Shown: positions 1 to 8,610, counted from the stretch's first letter. The stretch: 64,000 nt of DNA from Alphaproteobacteria bacterium (GCA_030066595.1 JASJBI010000019.1:1-64000), one strand, 5' to 3'. The notes: generated from the sequence alone by a model not told the origin. Numbers and translations are program-made.

Positions 1-1
1 A

Positions 2-78
2 CCAGGCGGCAGCCAGGGGTCAGCCGACGGCGCTCCAGGCGGCGGCCAGGGGTCGGCCGACGGCACTCCAGGCGGCCG
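2..78 (+). repeat. 33-nt tandem repeat (two units plus partial third) in coding sequence
   Basis: Two consecutive 33-nt units (2-34, 35-67) differ at only a few positions, and a third begins at 68. In the frame of the overlapping gene they encode an 11-residue unit, QAAARG(Q/R)PTAL, twice, then QAAAL. The array may continue to the left of the window. Confidence 0.8.
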
Positions 79-614
79 CCCTGCAGCTCCGGTTCGTCGC
101 CGACGAGCTGGCGACGGTGGATGTCCTCGGCCGGCTGTGGACCGGCTTGTTCGGCGACGCCATGCCGATGATCGGGGCCGCGCCCGCGGGCCGGGAGAGC
201 GGCGAAGACGTCTTCGTGCCGGCCGCGCTCGAGATGTACCGGCACAATCTGCGCCGCATGGCCGACGCGGCCGCCGCCAAGGGCGTGCCGATCCTGTTCG
301 CGCTGGATCCGATCATGACCATCGGCGGCAAGCCGTTGACGCCGGAGGAGCGGGTGATCGAGGCGCGCTTGAGCGCGCGGGAGCGGGGCGCCCGGGCGAC
401 CTATTTCGAGGGTGCGCGGGCGGTACTGTCCGACCTGTCCGAGGAGCACGGCGGCCAGAGCCGGCTCTGCGTCGCGGATCTGAGCCGCGCCTTTGCCGGC
501 GTGGACGCCCGCATCTTCGTGGATACCTGGCACGTCTTCGGCGTCGGCAACACGATCCTGGCGGACAAGCTGGTGGACGCGCTGATCGCCTGCGGCTTTG
601 TCGGCAAACCGTAA
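3..614 (+). CDS. SGNH/GDSL-hydrolase-like protein, C-terminal part (5' end outside window)
   Basis: The reading frame is open from the left edge to the TAA at 612-614, so the N-terminus is missing. An internal GTG lies at 117, but the frame continues upstream without a stop. Near the end, the segment FVDTWHVFGVGN carries a D-x-x-H arrangement like block V of SGNH hydrolases, where Asp and His complete the catalytic triad. A preceding stretch (AAAKGVPILFALDP) looks like the parallel strand and helix common in that fold. The Ser block would lie outside the window and cannot be checked. Family membership is inferred from this C-terminal motif, and the substrate is unknown. Confidence 0.5.
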   Translation, partial: QAAARGQPTALQAAARGRPTALQAAALQLRFVADELATVDVLGRLWTGLFGDAMPMIGAAPAGRESGEDVFVPAALEMYRHNLRRMADAAAAKGVPILFALDPIMTIGGKPLTPEERVIEARLSARERGARATYFEGARAVLSDLSEEHGGQSRLCVADLSRAFAGVDARIFVDTWHVFGVGNTILADKLVDALIACGFVGKP

Positions 615-663
615 GGCCAGGGCCAGATCCCAATGCCAGTGAGCATGTGACCGAGGACTCGGC

Positions 664-802
664 GGCCCTCATCCTTCGACACGCTCAGCATGAGGGCCAC
701 ACCCCGAGCCCTTCATCCTGAGCGCCGCGCTTCTCTTTCGAAACACGCCATGAGGCGCTCCTCAAGACGAAGCGCGGCAGTCGAAGGACGAAGGGCGAGG
801 CC
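664..802. repeat. Dispersed intergenic repeat, family A, copy 1
   Basis: The block contains CATCCTTCGA, TTCATCCTGAGCG and CTCCTCAAGA-type motifs in imperfect inverted arrangement. About 97 nt of it (from 707) are nearly identical to 52551-52645. Shorter motifs are shared with 12321-12405 and 47006-47089. It fills most of the gap between the SGNH-like gene and the convergent PhyH gene, so it may fold in both transcripts. Confidence 0.8.
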
Positions 803-835
803 AGAGTCATGTCTAAGGCTCTCTTGTCTGTAAGC

Positions 836-1696
836 CTAATCTCCGGACCGGCGCGCTTGGACGTCGAAAAACGAGCTCTCGATGTAGCGCTCGGGCAGCT
901 CAACCTCGGCCACGTCGAGCCGCGCCACCCGGCTCTCCTGGCCGCGCACCACCTGCCCCTCCAACCGGCTCGGCACCGGCGACGGCGCCAGGGGAAAGGC
1001 GTCCGCGGCGGAATAGACGCAGATGAACAGGCTCCGGGGCGCGGGCGACCGGTTGGCGTCCGAGCCGTGCAGCGCGAGCGTGTGCATGAGACAGGCCGCG
1101 CCGGCCGGACCGGTGACCGGACGGGCGCGGCGGCGCGCCTCGGTCTCGACGTCCTCGGGCACGACGCCGGTGAACCGGCCCTCCTGCCAAAGGCTGATCT
1201 GCCCGTCCCGCTGGGACCCGGGCACCACCCTGAGGCAGCCGTTCGCAAGTGTCATGTCGTCCAACAGGAGCAGCGCGGTGACCACATCCGCGTTGGTGTG
1301 CGGCGTGTAGGAGAAGTCCTGGTGGAAGCGGACCTCGGTCGCTGCACCGGGCAGCTTGAGGTTGATCTTGCTGTGGTGGAACTTGACGTCCGGGCCGATC
1401 AGCGCGGCCACCATGTCGGTCATGGCGCTCTCCGCCATGACGGCGCGATAGGCGTCCGACACCTCGACCGGATTGTTGACCCGGCGGAGGGTCGGGGTCG
1501 GCCCGGGCGCAAGGTCGAAGCGGGCGCGCCCGTCCACGGTCTTGCCGAAGTTCTCGCCACGTCTCTGCGCGTCCGCCGCCCACGCGGCCAGCTCGGCCCG
1601 CAGCGCCGCGAGCTGGCCTGCCGTCACCGCGCCGGGCGCGAGCGTGTAACCGTCCCTCCGGAACGCCTCGCACTGTGCGGGGGACAGGGCGCCCAC
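836..1696 (-). CDS. Phytanoyl-CoA dioxygenase (PhyH) family Fe(II)/2OG oxygenase
   Basis: The 286-residue protein has the PhyH pattern. An iron-binding H-x-D lies at H125-Q-D127 (RFHQDFSY), the distal His at H210 (TLALHGSDANRS), and the 2-oxoglutarate-binding Arg at about R221. The central segment LDDMTLANGCLRVVPGSQ is characteristic of the family. The start is GTG, preceded by AAGGA at suitable spacing. It lies 10 bases after the stop of the HpaB-like gene on the same strand, so the two are probably co-transcribed. Members hydroxylate diverse small molecules and the substrate cannot be read here. It is soluble, with no signal peptide. Confidence 0.85.
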   Translation of the reverse strand: MGALSPAQCEAFRRDGYTLAPGAVTAGQLAALRAELAAWAADAQRRGENFGKTVDGRARFDLAPGPTPTLRRVNNPVEVSDAYRAVMAESAMTDMVAALIGPDVKFHHSKINLKLPGAATEVRFHQDFSYTPHTNADVVTALLLLDDMTLANGCLRVVPGSQRDGQISLWQEGRFTGVVPEDVETEARRRARPVTGPAGAACLMHTLALHGSDANRSPAPRSLFICVYSAADAFPLAPSPVPSRLEGQVVRGQESRVARLDVAEVELPERYIESSFFDVQARRSGD

Positions 1697-1706
1697 GGAT
1701 CAATCC

Positions 1707-3170
1707 TTAGGGCTTGGGCTTGTCCATCACCCGGTCGGACAGGTCGGCCGCCTTCTGGACGAACTCGAGCGGGCCCGAGAAGTCGAAGTTGTTGTAGACC
1801 GCGTTCAGATGGGCGAAGGGCGGCGACTGGGCGAACAGCTCGAAGGTCACCCGGTGGCCGGCATAGTCCGAGTTCAGGAGATCGCGGGCGAAGGCCAGGA
1901 GCTTCCGCCGGTCGTCGGCGACCCAGGCCTCGTTCACGCTGTAGTACTTGTCGAGATAGGGCTTGGTCTCCGGGTCCTGGAAGGCGGCGATGTCCGGCGT
2001 GATGCAGATCTGCCCGCCGCACAGCTCGCGCGCCAGATGCATCATCGCCGGCAGGCGCGAGCAGGCGTGCACTCGCCCGGTGAACAAGAGCGACTGGTTC
2101 GGCATCAGGAGGCCGGCCGGGCTCTCTTCCGCGGTGGCGATCGCCGCCGTCAGATGGGCGTTGATGGTCTCGCGATAGCAGGCCAGCTCGGCGAGCTTCT
2201 CGCGCACCGCCTGCTGCTTGTCGAGGCCGGTCTGGCGCACGTTGAACAGCGCCGCGCCGATCATCATGTCGGCGAGATAGAGGATCCGCTGCACGAAGGG
2301 AAAGGCGGAATAACGGTGCAGCGTGCTGCGGATGAAGGTCGCCGCCTTGGTGTGCCGGTAGAACAGCACGTTCTCCCAGGGCACCAGCACGTCGTCGAAG
2401 ACGATCAGCGTGTCCACCTCGTCGAAGCGGTTGGCGATGGGATAGTCGGCGGCCGGCGCGCGACCGGCGAAGCCGGTGCGGCAGATATGCTTCATGCCGG
2501 GCCAGCCCATCTCGGCGATGAAGCCGAGGGCATAGTCCGAGAGTTTCTCGTCGCCCCAGTTGGCAATGGTCGGCTTGACGAAGGCCTGGTTGGCGTAGGC
2601 CGCGGCGGTCTCGTACTTGGCGCCGCGCACGATGATGCCCTTGTCGGTCTCCTTGACCATGTGCAGGAGCATGTCCGGGTCCTGCTCCTGCGGGCGCTTG
2701 GAGCGGTCGCCCTTGGGGTCGGTGTTGGCCGAGACGTGGAAGGCGTCCGCGCGGAGCGCGTGCCAGACATGGTGCTCCACATGGGCCGAGAACTGCGGGT
2801 CGATCTCGTCGAGCACGTCCTTGCCGTCCCAGAGCGACCAAACCTCGCCGATGGTCTCGTCCCCGACCCGGATCACGACTCCGCCGATGTCGTTCATCAC
2901 CGCGTCCACCGCGCGGCGCTTGTCCTGCCAGTCGTCCTGGGTGGTCGGCGGCTTGTAGCCGATGTTGTTGGGCTCGTTGGTGCCCGGGTCGACATAGGAC
3001 ATCACGTCCCGGTACTCGGGTTCGTGCGCCATGTCGTAGATGCGGGCGCGGATGTCGACGATCGGCTTGAAGGCCGGATGGCTCGGAACGTCGTCCACCT
3101 TCTCGCCGTTGATCCACACCTCGCGTCCGTCGCGCAAGGTGTCGCGGTACTCGTCCCCGGTCCTGATCAT
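1707..3170 (-). CDS. 4-hydroxyphenylacetate 3-hydroxylase family (HpaB-like) FADH2-dependent monooxygenase
   Basis: The N-terminal MIRTGDEYRDTLRDGREVW and the internal acyl-CoA-dehydrogenase-like region with a conserved R-T-G-F-A-G segment identify the HpaB/PvcC family (about 480-520 residues; 487 here). These enzymes ortho-hydroxylate phenols using reduced FAD delivered by a small flavin reductase (HpaC). No reductase gene is seen nearby. I chose ATG 3170 because GGGGAGGG sits just upstream. A TTG at 3185 in the same frame would have to overlap this Shine-Dalgarno sequence. It leads a two-gene operon with the PhyH gene. The substrate could be a phenolic acid or a different aromatic; family members differ widely. 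Confidence 0.85.
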   Translation of the reverse strand: MIRTGDEYRDTLRDGREVWINGEKVDDVPSHPAFKPIVDIRARIYDMAHEPEYRDVMSYVDPGTNEPNNIGYKPPTTQDDWQDKRRAVDAVMNDIGGVVIRVGDETIGEVWSLWDGKDVLDEIDPQFSAHVEHHVWHALRADAFHVSANTDPKGDRSKRPQEQDPDMLLHMVKETDKGIIVRGAKYETAAAYANQAFVKPTIANWGDEKLSDYALGFIAEMGWPGMKHICRTGFAGRAPAADYPIANRFDEVDTLIVFDDVLVPWENVLFYRHTKAATFIRSTLHRYSAFPFVQRILYLADMMIGAALFNVRQTGLDKQQAVREKLAELACYRETINAHLTAAIATAEESPAGLLMPNQSLLFTGRVHACSRLPAMMHLARELCGGQICITPDIAAFQDPETKPYLDKYYSVNEAWVADDRRKLLAFARDLLNSDYAGHRVTFELFAQSPPFAHLNAVYNNFDFSGPLEFVQKAADLSDRVMDKPKP

Positions 3171-3266
3171 TTTCGCCCTCCCCAATCGCCAGCCAAGGCT
3201 GCTTGGCGATCAGTGTGACCGGTCCGTGCGGCTTTGGAAACAGTTTCGGGCAGACCGGAGCACCGC

Positions 3267-3920
3267 TCAGCCGGCCAGATGCCGCAGCAGGGTTTTGCCG
3301 GCGTCGAGGATGTGAGACCTGGTCAGCCGCTCCGCCGTCTCCACGTCCCGCGCCCGGTAGGCCGCCAGAATGGCGCGGTGCTCGTCCTGGGAGTGGGGCT
3401 GGTAGTCGGCCACCCGCCAGACGACGCGCAGATAGCGGTCGACCTGGAGCCAGAGCCCGTCGAGCGTCTGCATCAGCCGCGGCCGGCCCCCGGCGGCGTA
3501 GAGCGCGCGGTGGAATCGCCAGTTGGCGGCCGACCAGGCGTCCAACTCGGGGCTCGCGTCGCCGGCGGCGATCGCCGCGGCCGCGGCCTCGAAATGCTCG
3601 GCCGACGCCAGGGGTACGGAGCGGCGGACGGCCAGCGCTTCCAGGGCGGCGCGCATTTCGGTGATCTCCGCGGCCTCCTCGGGATCGAGCCGGGCCACGA
3701 ATACGCCGCGGCGGGGATAGGCGACGACGAAGCCGTCGCTCTCGAGCCGGCGAAAGGCCTCGCGCACCGGGATGTGGCTGGTCTCGAACTCGGCCGCCAC
3801 ATGGTCCTGGCGCAGCGCCACCCCGGGCGCCAGCGCGCCGGTCAGAATGCGCTCGCGCAGCGCGGCCGCGATCTGATGGACGAGCCCGTCTCGGGCCTCG
3901 GGTGGTGCGTCCGCCAACAT
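3267..3920 (-). CDS. GntR family transcriptional regulator, FadR/FCD type
   Basis: This 217-residue protein has a GntR winged helix at about residues 13-75, including SHIPVREAFRRLESDGFV and the wing segment PRRGVFVA. An all-helical FCD effector domain follows, with conserved Asp/His positions (ITEMRAALEALAVR, NWRFHRALY, DEHRAILAAY). FCD domains usually bind a metal and an organic acid. The start is ATG 3920, with GAGGAGAG upstream. It is divergent from the PLP enzyme gene at 4000 across an AT-rich palindrome, so it probably controls itself and that gene. Longer in-frame extensions upstream run into the neighbouring promoter and are unlikely. Confidence 0.9.
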   Translation of the reverse strand: MLADAPPEARDGLVHQIAAALRERILTGALAPGVALRQDHVAAEFETSHIPVREAFRRLESDGFVVAYPRRGVFVARLDPEEAAEITEMRAALEALAVRRSVPLASAEHFEAAAAAIAAGDASPELDAWSAANWRFHRALYAAGGRPRLMQTLDGLWLQVDRYLRVVWRVADYQPHSQDEHRAILAAYRARDVETAERLTRSHILDAGKTLLRHLAG

Positions 3921-3952
3921 CCTTGACTCTCCTCGAGCAGCGATGATTATAT

Positions 3953-3964
3953 ATAATATATTAT
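3953..3964. promoter_or_regulatory. AT-rich 12-bp perfect palindrome, candidate GntR operator
   Basis: The sequence ATAATATATTAT is a perfect palindrome inside a longer A/T run (3946-3964). It sits between the divergent GntR and PLP enzyme genes, in otherwise very GC-rich DNA. The location suggests a shared promoter/operator. Binding by the adjacent regulator is an inference. Confidence 0.55.
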
Positions 3965-3999
3965 CGGAGTTCAGCCAAGAGAAGAGGGGGGCCTTGACC

Positions 4000-5166
4000 A
4001 TGCGACCCGCACGCCTGACCGACATGCCGGGGATCGCCGTCGACCGGGTCGGCACCGAGGCCGACCGCCGCGCGGCAGAGGATCCGTCCATCCTGCGCCT
4101 CGAGAACCTGGACACCGACCTGCGGCCGCCGGCCGCGGCCATCGCCGCGACCCAGGCCGCCGCCGAGCGCGACGACTGCAACAGCTATCTCCCCTTCCTG
4201 GGCCAGGACCCGCTGCGTCAGGCCGCGGCCGCCCATGTGGGACGCCGCGCCGGCCTCGACTACGACTGGCAGAGCCAGGTGATCGTCACCGCCGGCGGCC
4301 TGAACGGCATCCTGGTGACTCTGCTCGCCACCATCGATGTGGGCGACGACGTGATCCTGACCGATCCCACCTATATCGGCATGATCAACCGGGTGCGCCT
4401 GGCGGGCGGCGTGCCGAAGCTGGTCCCGTTCGTGCGCGAGGCCGGCGAATGGCGGCTCGATCTGGACGCGCTCCGCGCCGCCGTGACGACCAAGACCCGC
4501 GCCTTCCTGATCATGAGCCCGTCGATGCCGTCCGGCGCCGTTCTCACCCAGGCGGAATGGACGGCGATCGCCGAGCTCTCTGCCGAGGCGGACGCCTGGC
4601 TGATCTTCAACGCGGCCATGGAGCGCATCGTCTATGACGGCCGCGAGGCGATCCACCCCGCCGGCCTGCCGGAGATGGCCGGGCGAACCATCACCGTGGG
4701 CTCGGCGTCCAAGGAGCTGCGCATGATCGGCTGGCGCGTCGGCTGGGTCGTCGGCCCGGCCGCGGTCATGCCGGACATCGGGCTGGTCAGCATCTCGGAC
4801 GTGGTCACCCAGGTCGGCATCGGCCAGGGGGCGGCCGCGGCCGCGCTCGCCGAACCCGAGCGCGACGTCGCCGACGCGGTCGCCGAATGGCAGCGCCGGC
4901 GCGACGTAATCGTGACGGAGCTCGGCGACCTGCCGCTCACCCCCGCCGCCGGAAGCTGGTCGATGATGTTGGACGTGGGCGCTCTCGGCCTCGACAGCGA
5001 GACGGCGTCCCAACGGCTCATGGACATCGGCCGGATCGCCGCAACCCCGATGGTCAACTGGGGCGTGGTCAACGGCGACCGGTTCATCCGCTTCGTCTTC
5101 AGCAATGAGCCGGTGGACCGGCTCACGGGAATCGGCGAGCGGGTGCGCACGGCCCTCTTCCGCTAG
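4000..5166 (+). CDS. Fold-type I PLP-dependent enzyme, class I/II aminotransferase-like
   Basis: The 388-residue protein has the aminotransferase class I/II fold. The Schiff-base lysine is K238 in GSASKELRMIGWRVGW, a phosphate-contacting Arg is R246, and a C-terminal Arg lies in DRFIRFVF. Two usual PLP anchors look changed. The N-P-x-N-P-T-G loop reads SPSMPSG (172-179), and the Asp that contacts the pyridine nitrogen appears as Asn in FNAAMERIVYD (N204). If the alignment is right, chemistry other than plain transamination is possible, or this is a divergent subgroup. The start is ATG 4000 after AAGAGGGGGG. The longer frame from 3943 would run through the operator. Confidence 0.8.
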   Translation: MRPARLTDMPGIAVDRVGTEADRRAAEDPSILRLENLDTDLRPPAAAIAATQAAAERDDCNSYLPFLGQDPLRQAAAAHVGRRAGLDYDWQSQVIVTAGGLNGILVTLLATIDVGDDVILTDPTYIGMINRVRLAGGVPKLVPFVREAGEWRLDLDALRAAVTTKTRAFLIMSPSMPSGAVLTQAEWTAIAELSAEADAWLIFNAAMERIVYDGREAIHPAGLPEMAGRTITVGSASKELRMIGWRVGWVVGPAAVMPDIGLVSISDVVTQVGIGQGAAAAALAEPERDVADAVAEWQRRRDVIVTELGDLPLTPAAGSWSMMLDVGALGLDSETASQRLMDIGRIAATPMVNWGVVNGDRFIRFVFSNEPVDRLTGIGERVRTALFR

Positions 5167-5252
5167 TCGCCCGCTCCGAGCCCCGCGAAAACCCCTTCGC
5201 GCTTCCGGCGGCTGCGTTATAGTCCGGCCGCCGGGCGAGAGGGGCCGAGAGC

Positions 5253-5927
5253 ATGAATACGGACAGCATCACCGTCGAGGGGCGCGACCTGCCGGTCTGG
5301 CCGCGGGGCACCCGGGTTACGCCGCTCGACGCCAACATCCAGACCGCGGCCTTTGCCGACGCCGAAGCGATCAATCCCGGTCTCATCCGCTACCTCCTCG
5401 ACCGCGCGGACCGCGAGGACGACGTCTCGATCCCCGCCTCGCGGCTGTTCGGCGGCATCAAGATCTACCACGTGCACCAGTGGGGCGTGCCCGAGGCGGA
5501 CCTGCTGCACGCCCGGGCGCTGGCCTTCTATCGCCAGACGCTGCAGACCAGCGAGGCGCATGTGGACCTCTGCTGGGCCAATGTCTACCGCACCGGCGAC
5601 TGCTCGGCGCCGCACGGTCACGGCAACACCACGGCCAGCGTGGTTTACATGCTGGACCTGGGCGACGAAGAGGAAGGCGAGCCGTTCTGCGGCCGGTTCA
5701 GCTTTGTCGACCCGCGCCTCGACCTGTGCTGCCGCGAGCAGCCGGGCGTGATGACCTCGCCTTTCTTCCCGACCCTGGATCCCGGCAACATGATCATCTT
5801 CCCGGGCCAGCTGGTGCACTTCGTCACCCCCTATTTCGGCGCCCGCCCGCGGATCACCATTGCCTGGAACATCAACAACCAGCCGGGGCCGGGCTCGACG
5901 GTGCAGGGGCAGCGGCCGGACGCGTAG
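5253..5927 (+). CDS. Putative Fe(II)/2-oxoglutarate oxygenase (2OG-FeII_Oxy_5 type)
   Basis: The 224-residue protein shows the pattern of small 2OG oxygenases of the TIGR02466/2OG-FeII_Oxy_5 group: WANVYRTGDCSAPHGHGNT, a VVYMLDL strand, F.DPR, then IIFPGQLVHFVTPYFG and RITIAWNIN. His residues in the PHGHG segment and in LVHFV are candidate iron ligands, and R in RPRITIAW is the likely 2OG-binding residue. The start is ATG 5253 behind GAGGGGCCGAGAGC. It stands alone on the plus strand between the PLP enzyme and the cyclase. The biological substrate is unknown. Confidence 0.75.
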   Translation: MNTDSITVEGRDLPVWPRGTRVTPLDANIQTAAFADAEAINPGLIRYLLDRADREDDVSIPASRLFGGIKIYHVHQWGVPEADLLHARALAFYRQTLQTSEAHVDLCWANVYRTGDCSAPHGHGNTTASVVYMLDLGDEEEGEPFCGRFSFVDPRLDLCCREQPGVMTSPFFPTLDPGNMIIFPGQLVHFVTPYFGARPRITIAWNINNQPGPGSTVQGQRPDA

Positions 5928-6072
5928 GCCGCGTCGGAACTCACGGGCCACAAGCCGAGACGAGCGCCAGACCCGAGATCGGAAATCTGTCCCCCAGAAC
6001 GGTCGTCTGGTGCGCGTTCGCCGACGTGAAGGACTTGGGGGCCACACGGCAACGGATCGGAAGGAGGTCGCT

Positions 6073-7479
6073 GTGGCGCATCCGGTGACCACGCTTGCAG
6101 ACCAGCAGACCCAAAACCCGCCAGACGCGCTCACACGTCTGGAACACCGGACCGAGAGCGCCTTCGCGGACGAGGAACGTCAGGGACTGATGCTCGCCGC
6201 CAAGACCCGGACGATCGCGCTCCTGGTCATTCTCCTCTGGCAGATCTTCGACAACCCCGAAAGCGGGCTAGCCTATGTCTATGACCTGGCGAGCGTGGCG
6301 TCCTTTGCCGTGCTCGGTCTCCTGCAATTCACCTGCGCCAGACAGCGCTTTCATATGGGCGTGCTCAAGTACGTCTTCGTGGCGGTGGATTGCGCGTTGC
6401 TGGCGCTCCTGCTGGCCGCCGAAAACCCGTTCTCCGATCTTGCGGTGCCGCCGGCCTTCGCCATGCACGGCAGCCCGTTCACCTTCTTCTTCGTCTTCCT
6501 GATGCAGGCTGCCTTCAGTCTGCGGCCGCGTCTTGTCCTCTGGTGCGGCCTGTGCATCGTCTTGGCGCGGTCGGGGATGCTGCTCTGGGTCGTCGGACAG
6601 CCGGGCGTGGTCACCAACCTCGATCTGCCCGACCTAACCCTGCCGTCTTTGATCGCCGCCGCCTCCAACCCCAACTTCGTCTTTCTTGGTCATTGGGCAA
6701 TCGAGGTCATAGTCGCGCTGATCGTCGCGGCGGGCCTTGCGGTCGTGGTGGCTCGATCCCGTCAACTCGTGGAGACCCGGTCGATGGCGGAGCGCGCGAG
6801 AGCAAGTCTGGCTCGGTATTTCTCGCCCAATGTGGTGGATCGACTGAGCGGCACGCAGGACTGGCTCGGCACCGTGAAGGAGCAAAATGCCGCCGTGCTG
6901 TTCGCAGACATCGTGGGCTTCACGCGCCTCTGCGAGAGGGAGACGCCCGATGGCGTGATCGCCTTGCTGCGCGACTACCACGATCGCCTCGGCCGGGCCG
7001 TCTTCGACAACGGTGGCACCCTGGACAAGTATATCGGCGACGGACTGATGGCGACCTTCGGCACGCCCGCGCCGCACCCGGAGGATGCGCGCAACGCCCT
7101 GCACTGCGCGCTGGACATGGTTTCGGCGCTGGAAACCTGGAACGCGGAGCGGACGGCGTCGGGCGCGCAACCCGTGCGCGTCGGCATTGGCCTCCATTAC
7201 GGGCCGGTCATCGCGGGCGACATCGGCAATGAGCGCCGCCTGGAGTACAGCGTGATCGGAGACACGGTGAACATCGCCAGCCGCCTCGAACAGCTGACGC
7301 GCCGGTTGCATAGCCCCCTCGTGGTCAGCGACCAGCTCGTTCAGGCCGTACGTGCGAACGATCAGGACCCGGGACGGCTGTTGGCGCGCTTGACGGAAGC
7401 GGGTGGCCAGGAGATCCGGGGACGGGAAGGCGATGTGCCTGTGTGGGTGTTGAAGGGCGAAGACAATCAACAGAGCTGA
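6073..7479 (+). CDS. Membrane-bound class III adenylate/guanylate cyclase
   Basis: The 468-residue protein has an N-terminal membrane half with about six hydrophobic segments (for example TIALLVILLWQIF, SPFTFFFVFLMQAAF, AIEVIVALIVAAGLAVVVA). A short linker (SLARYFSPNVVDRL) leads to a class III cyclase catalytic domain at roughly residues 270-440. Metal-binding and substrate motifs are present: AVLFADIVGFTRLCE, TLDKYIGDGLMATFG and YSVIGDTVNIASRLE. The Lys before YIGDG is typical of ATP-specific cyclases, so cAMP is the likely product. The start is GTG 6073, six bases after AAGGAGG. An upstream in-frame extension from 5860 overlaps the preceding gene and lacks a ribosome site. Confidence 0.9.
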   Translation: MAHPVTTLADQQTQNPPDALTRLEHRTESAFADEERQGLMLAAKTRTIALLVILLWQIFDNPESGLAYVYDLASVASFAVLGLLQFTCARQRFHMGVLKYVFVAVDCALLALLLAAENPFSDLAVPPAFAMHGSPFTFFFVFLMQAAFSLRPRLVLWCGLCIVLARSGMLLWVVGQPGVVTNLDLPDLTLPSLIAAASNPNFVFLGHWAIEVIVALIVAAGLAVVVARSRQLVETRSMAERARASLARYFSPNVVDRLSGTQDWLGTVKEQNAAVLFADIVGFTRLCERETPDGVIALLRDYHDRLGRAVFDNGGTLDKYIGDGLMATFGTPAPHPEDARNALHCALDMVSALETWNAERTASGAQPVRVGIGLHYGPVIAGDIGNERRLEYSVIGDTVNIASRLEQLTRRLHSPLVVSDQLVQAVRANDQDPGRLLARLTEAGGQEIRGREGDVPVWVLKGEDNQQS

Positions 7480-7586
7480 GCCCGCCTGCGCGCCCGACAT
7501 CGCGCAGAGTGACCCAATCCTTGACCGCGGCGCGGAACCTGCTTACCTCCCAAAAGGCCTGGATGCTCGTCGGGAAAGGAATTCCA

Positions 7587-8423
7587 GTGAGCGCGCTCGA
7601 AGAGATCCAACTCGTGTCGGTGACGGCGGCGCTCGAGTTCTATGTCAAGACCGGCGAGATTCCGGTGGCGCTGGTGAAAAAGGCGGGACAAGGCCCCGAC
7701 GACCGGCGCGGCGCCACCGAACGGCGCGAAGTGGCCATCCACGACGCCCGCCCGATCGCCGAGCAACTCGACCTCGATCGCCACGGGTTCGCCCTGCTGA
7801 GCCGGGAAACGGCCGTGCGCGACTTCTACGACGACGACGAGCTGCGCCGCGTCTACTACCCGGAGATGGAGCGGCTCGTCGCCGAGGCCACGGGTGCAGC
7901 CAAGGTCGTCGTCTTCGATCACACCATCCGCGTCGAGGACGAACGGAAGCAGACCGAGCGCAAGGTCCGCGCGCCGGTCAGCGGCGTGCACAACGACTTT
8001 ACCATCCGCTCGGCCGCCCAGCGGGTGCGCGATCTCTTGCCCAAGCACGAGGCCCAGGCCCGGCTCGGCAAGCGCTATGGCTCGATCAATGTCTGGCGGC
8101 CGATCGTGAGCCCGGTGGAGAACAAGCCGCTGGTCATCTGCAGCTATGACAGCATCGACGACGCGGATCTCATCCCCGCCGAACGGCACTATCCGGACGG
8201 CCGGATCGGCGGCATCTACTATCTGGCCTACAATCCGGCACAGCATTGGTTCTACTTTCCGCACATGCAGGGCGACGAGGTGGTGCTGCTCAAATGCTTC
8301 GACTCCCTGACCGACGGCACCGCGCGCTGGACCGCGCACGGCTCGTTCGACGACCCCAACCGGCCGCCGGACGCCAAGCCGCGGGAGAGCATCGAGATCC
8401 GCACGCTCTATTTCTTCGACTGA
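7587..8423 (+). CDS. CmcJ/NvfI family putative oxygenase
   Basis: The protein resembles the CmcJ/NvfI family, whose members include a cephamycin-biosynthesis protein and an Fe(II)/2OG endoperoxidase. Visible family signatures are AALEFYVKTGEIP, VRAPVSGVHNDFT with an H-x-D pair, a RYGSINVWRPI segment, WFYFPHMQGDEVVLLKCFDS, and a distal HGSFDDP. The H-x-D plus distal His could bind iron. I chose GTG 7587 (278 residues) because AAAGGA lies six bases upstream and the family pattern begins soon after. ATG 7563 is a reasonable alternative. The cyclase gene ends about 100 bases upstream on the same strand. Confidence 0.75.
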   Translation: MSALEEIQLVSVTAALEFYVKTGEIPVALVKKAGQGPDDRRGATERREVAIHDARPIAEQLDLDRHGFALLSRETAVRDFYDDDELRRVYYPEMERLVAEATGAAKVVVFDHTIRVEDERKQTERKVRAPVSGVHNDFTIRSAAQRVRDLLPKHEAQARLGKRYGSINVWRPIVSPVENKPLVICSYDSIDDADLIPAERHYPDGRIGGIYYLAYNPAQHWFYFPHMQGDEVVLLKCFDSLTDGTARWTAHGSFDDPNRPPDAKPRESIEIRTLYFFD

Positions 8424-8497
8424 TCCGGAGCCGCGCCTGCACTGCTACCGCCGGAGGCGCGTCCCGGACCCGTGACAGGCGCGCAGTATTCTCCCGG

Positions 8498-8535
8498 AAA
8501 AAAGGGCGCTCCCAAAGCCTTGCCTCGGGAGCGCC
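8498..8535 (-). terminator. Rho-independent terminator for the secreted repeat protein gene
   Basis: A 9-bp stem, GGCGCTCCC (8505-8513) with GGGAGCGCC (8527-8535), is followed on the minus strand by a six-T run (8498-8503). This fits termination of the leftward gene ending at 8611. The hairpin could also act weakly on the converging rightward gene. Confidence 0.8.
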
Positions 8536-8610
8536 TCGTTCTCGGGACTCGGGATTGTTTGTCAGAAGACCCGAGACCTGTCGTCAGCTTCTGACCACAC
8601 GCGCCTCAAA

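Noticed and set aside
809..2002. Long plus-strand frame antisense to PhyH and HpaB-like genes
   Set aside because: Composition is Arg/Gly/Pro/Ala-rich and typical of GC-rich shadows; the opposite strand has clear enzyme motifs.
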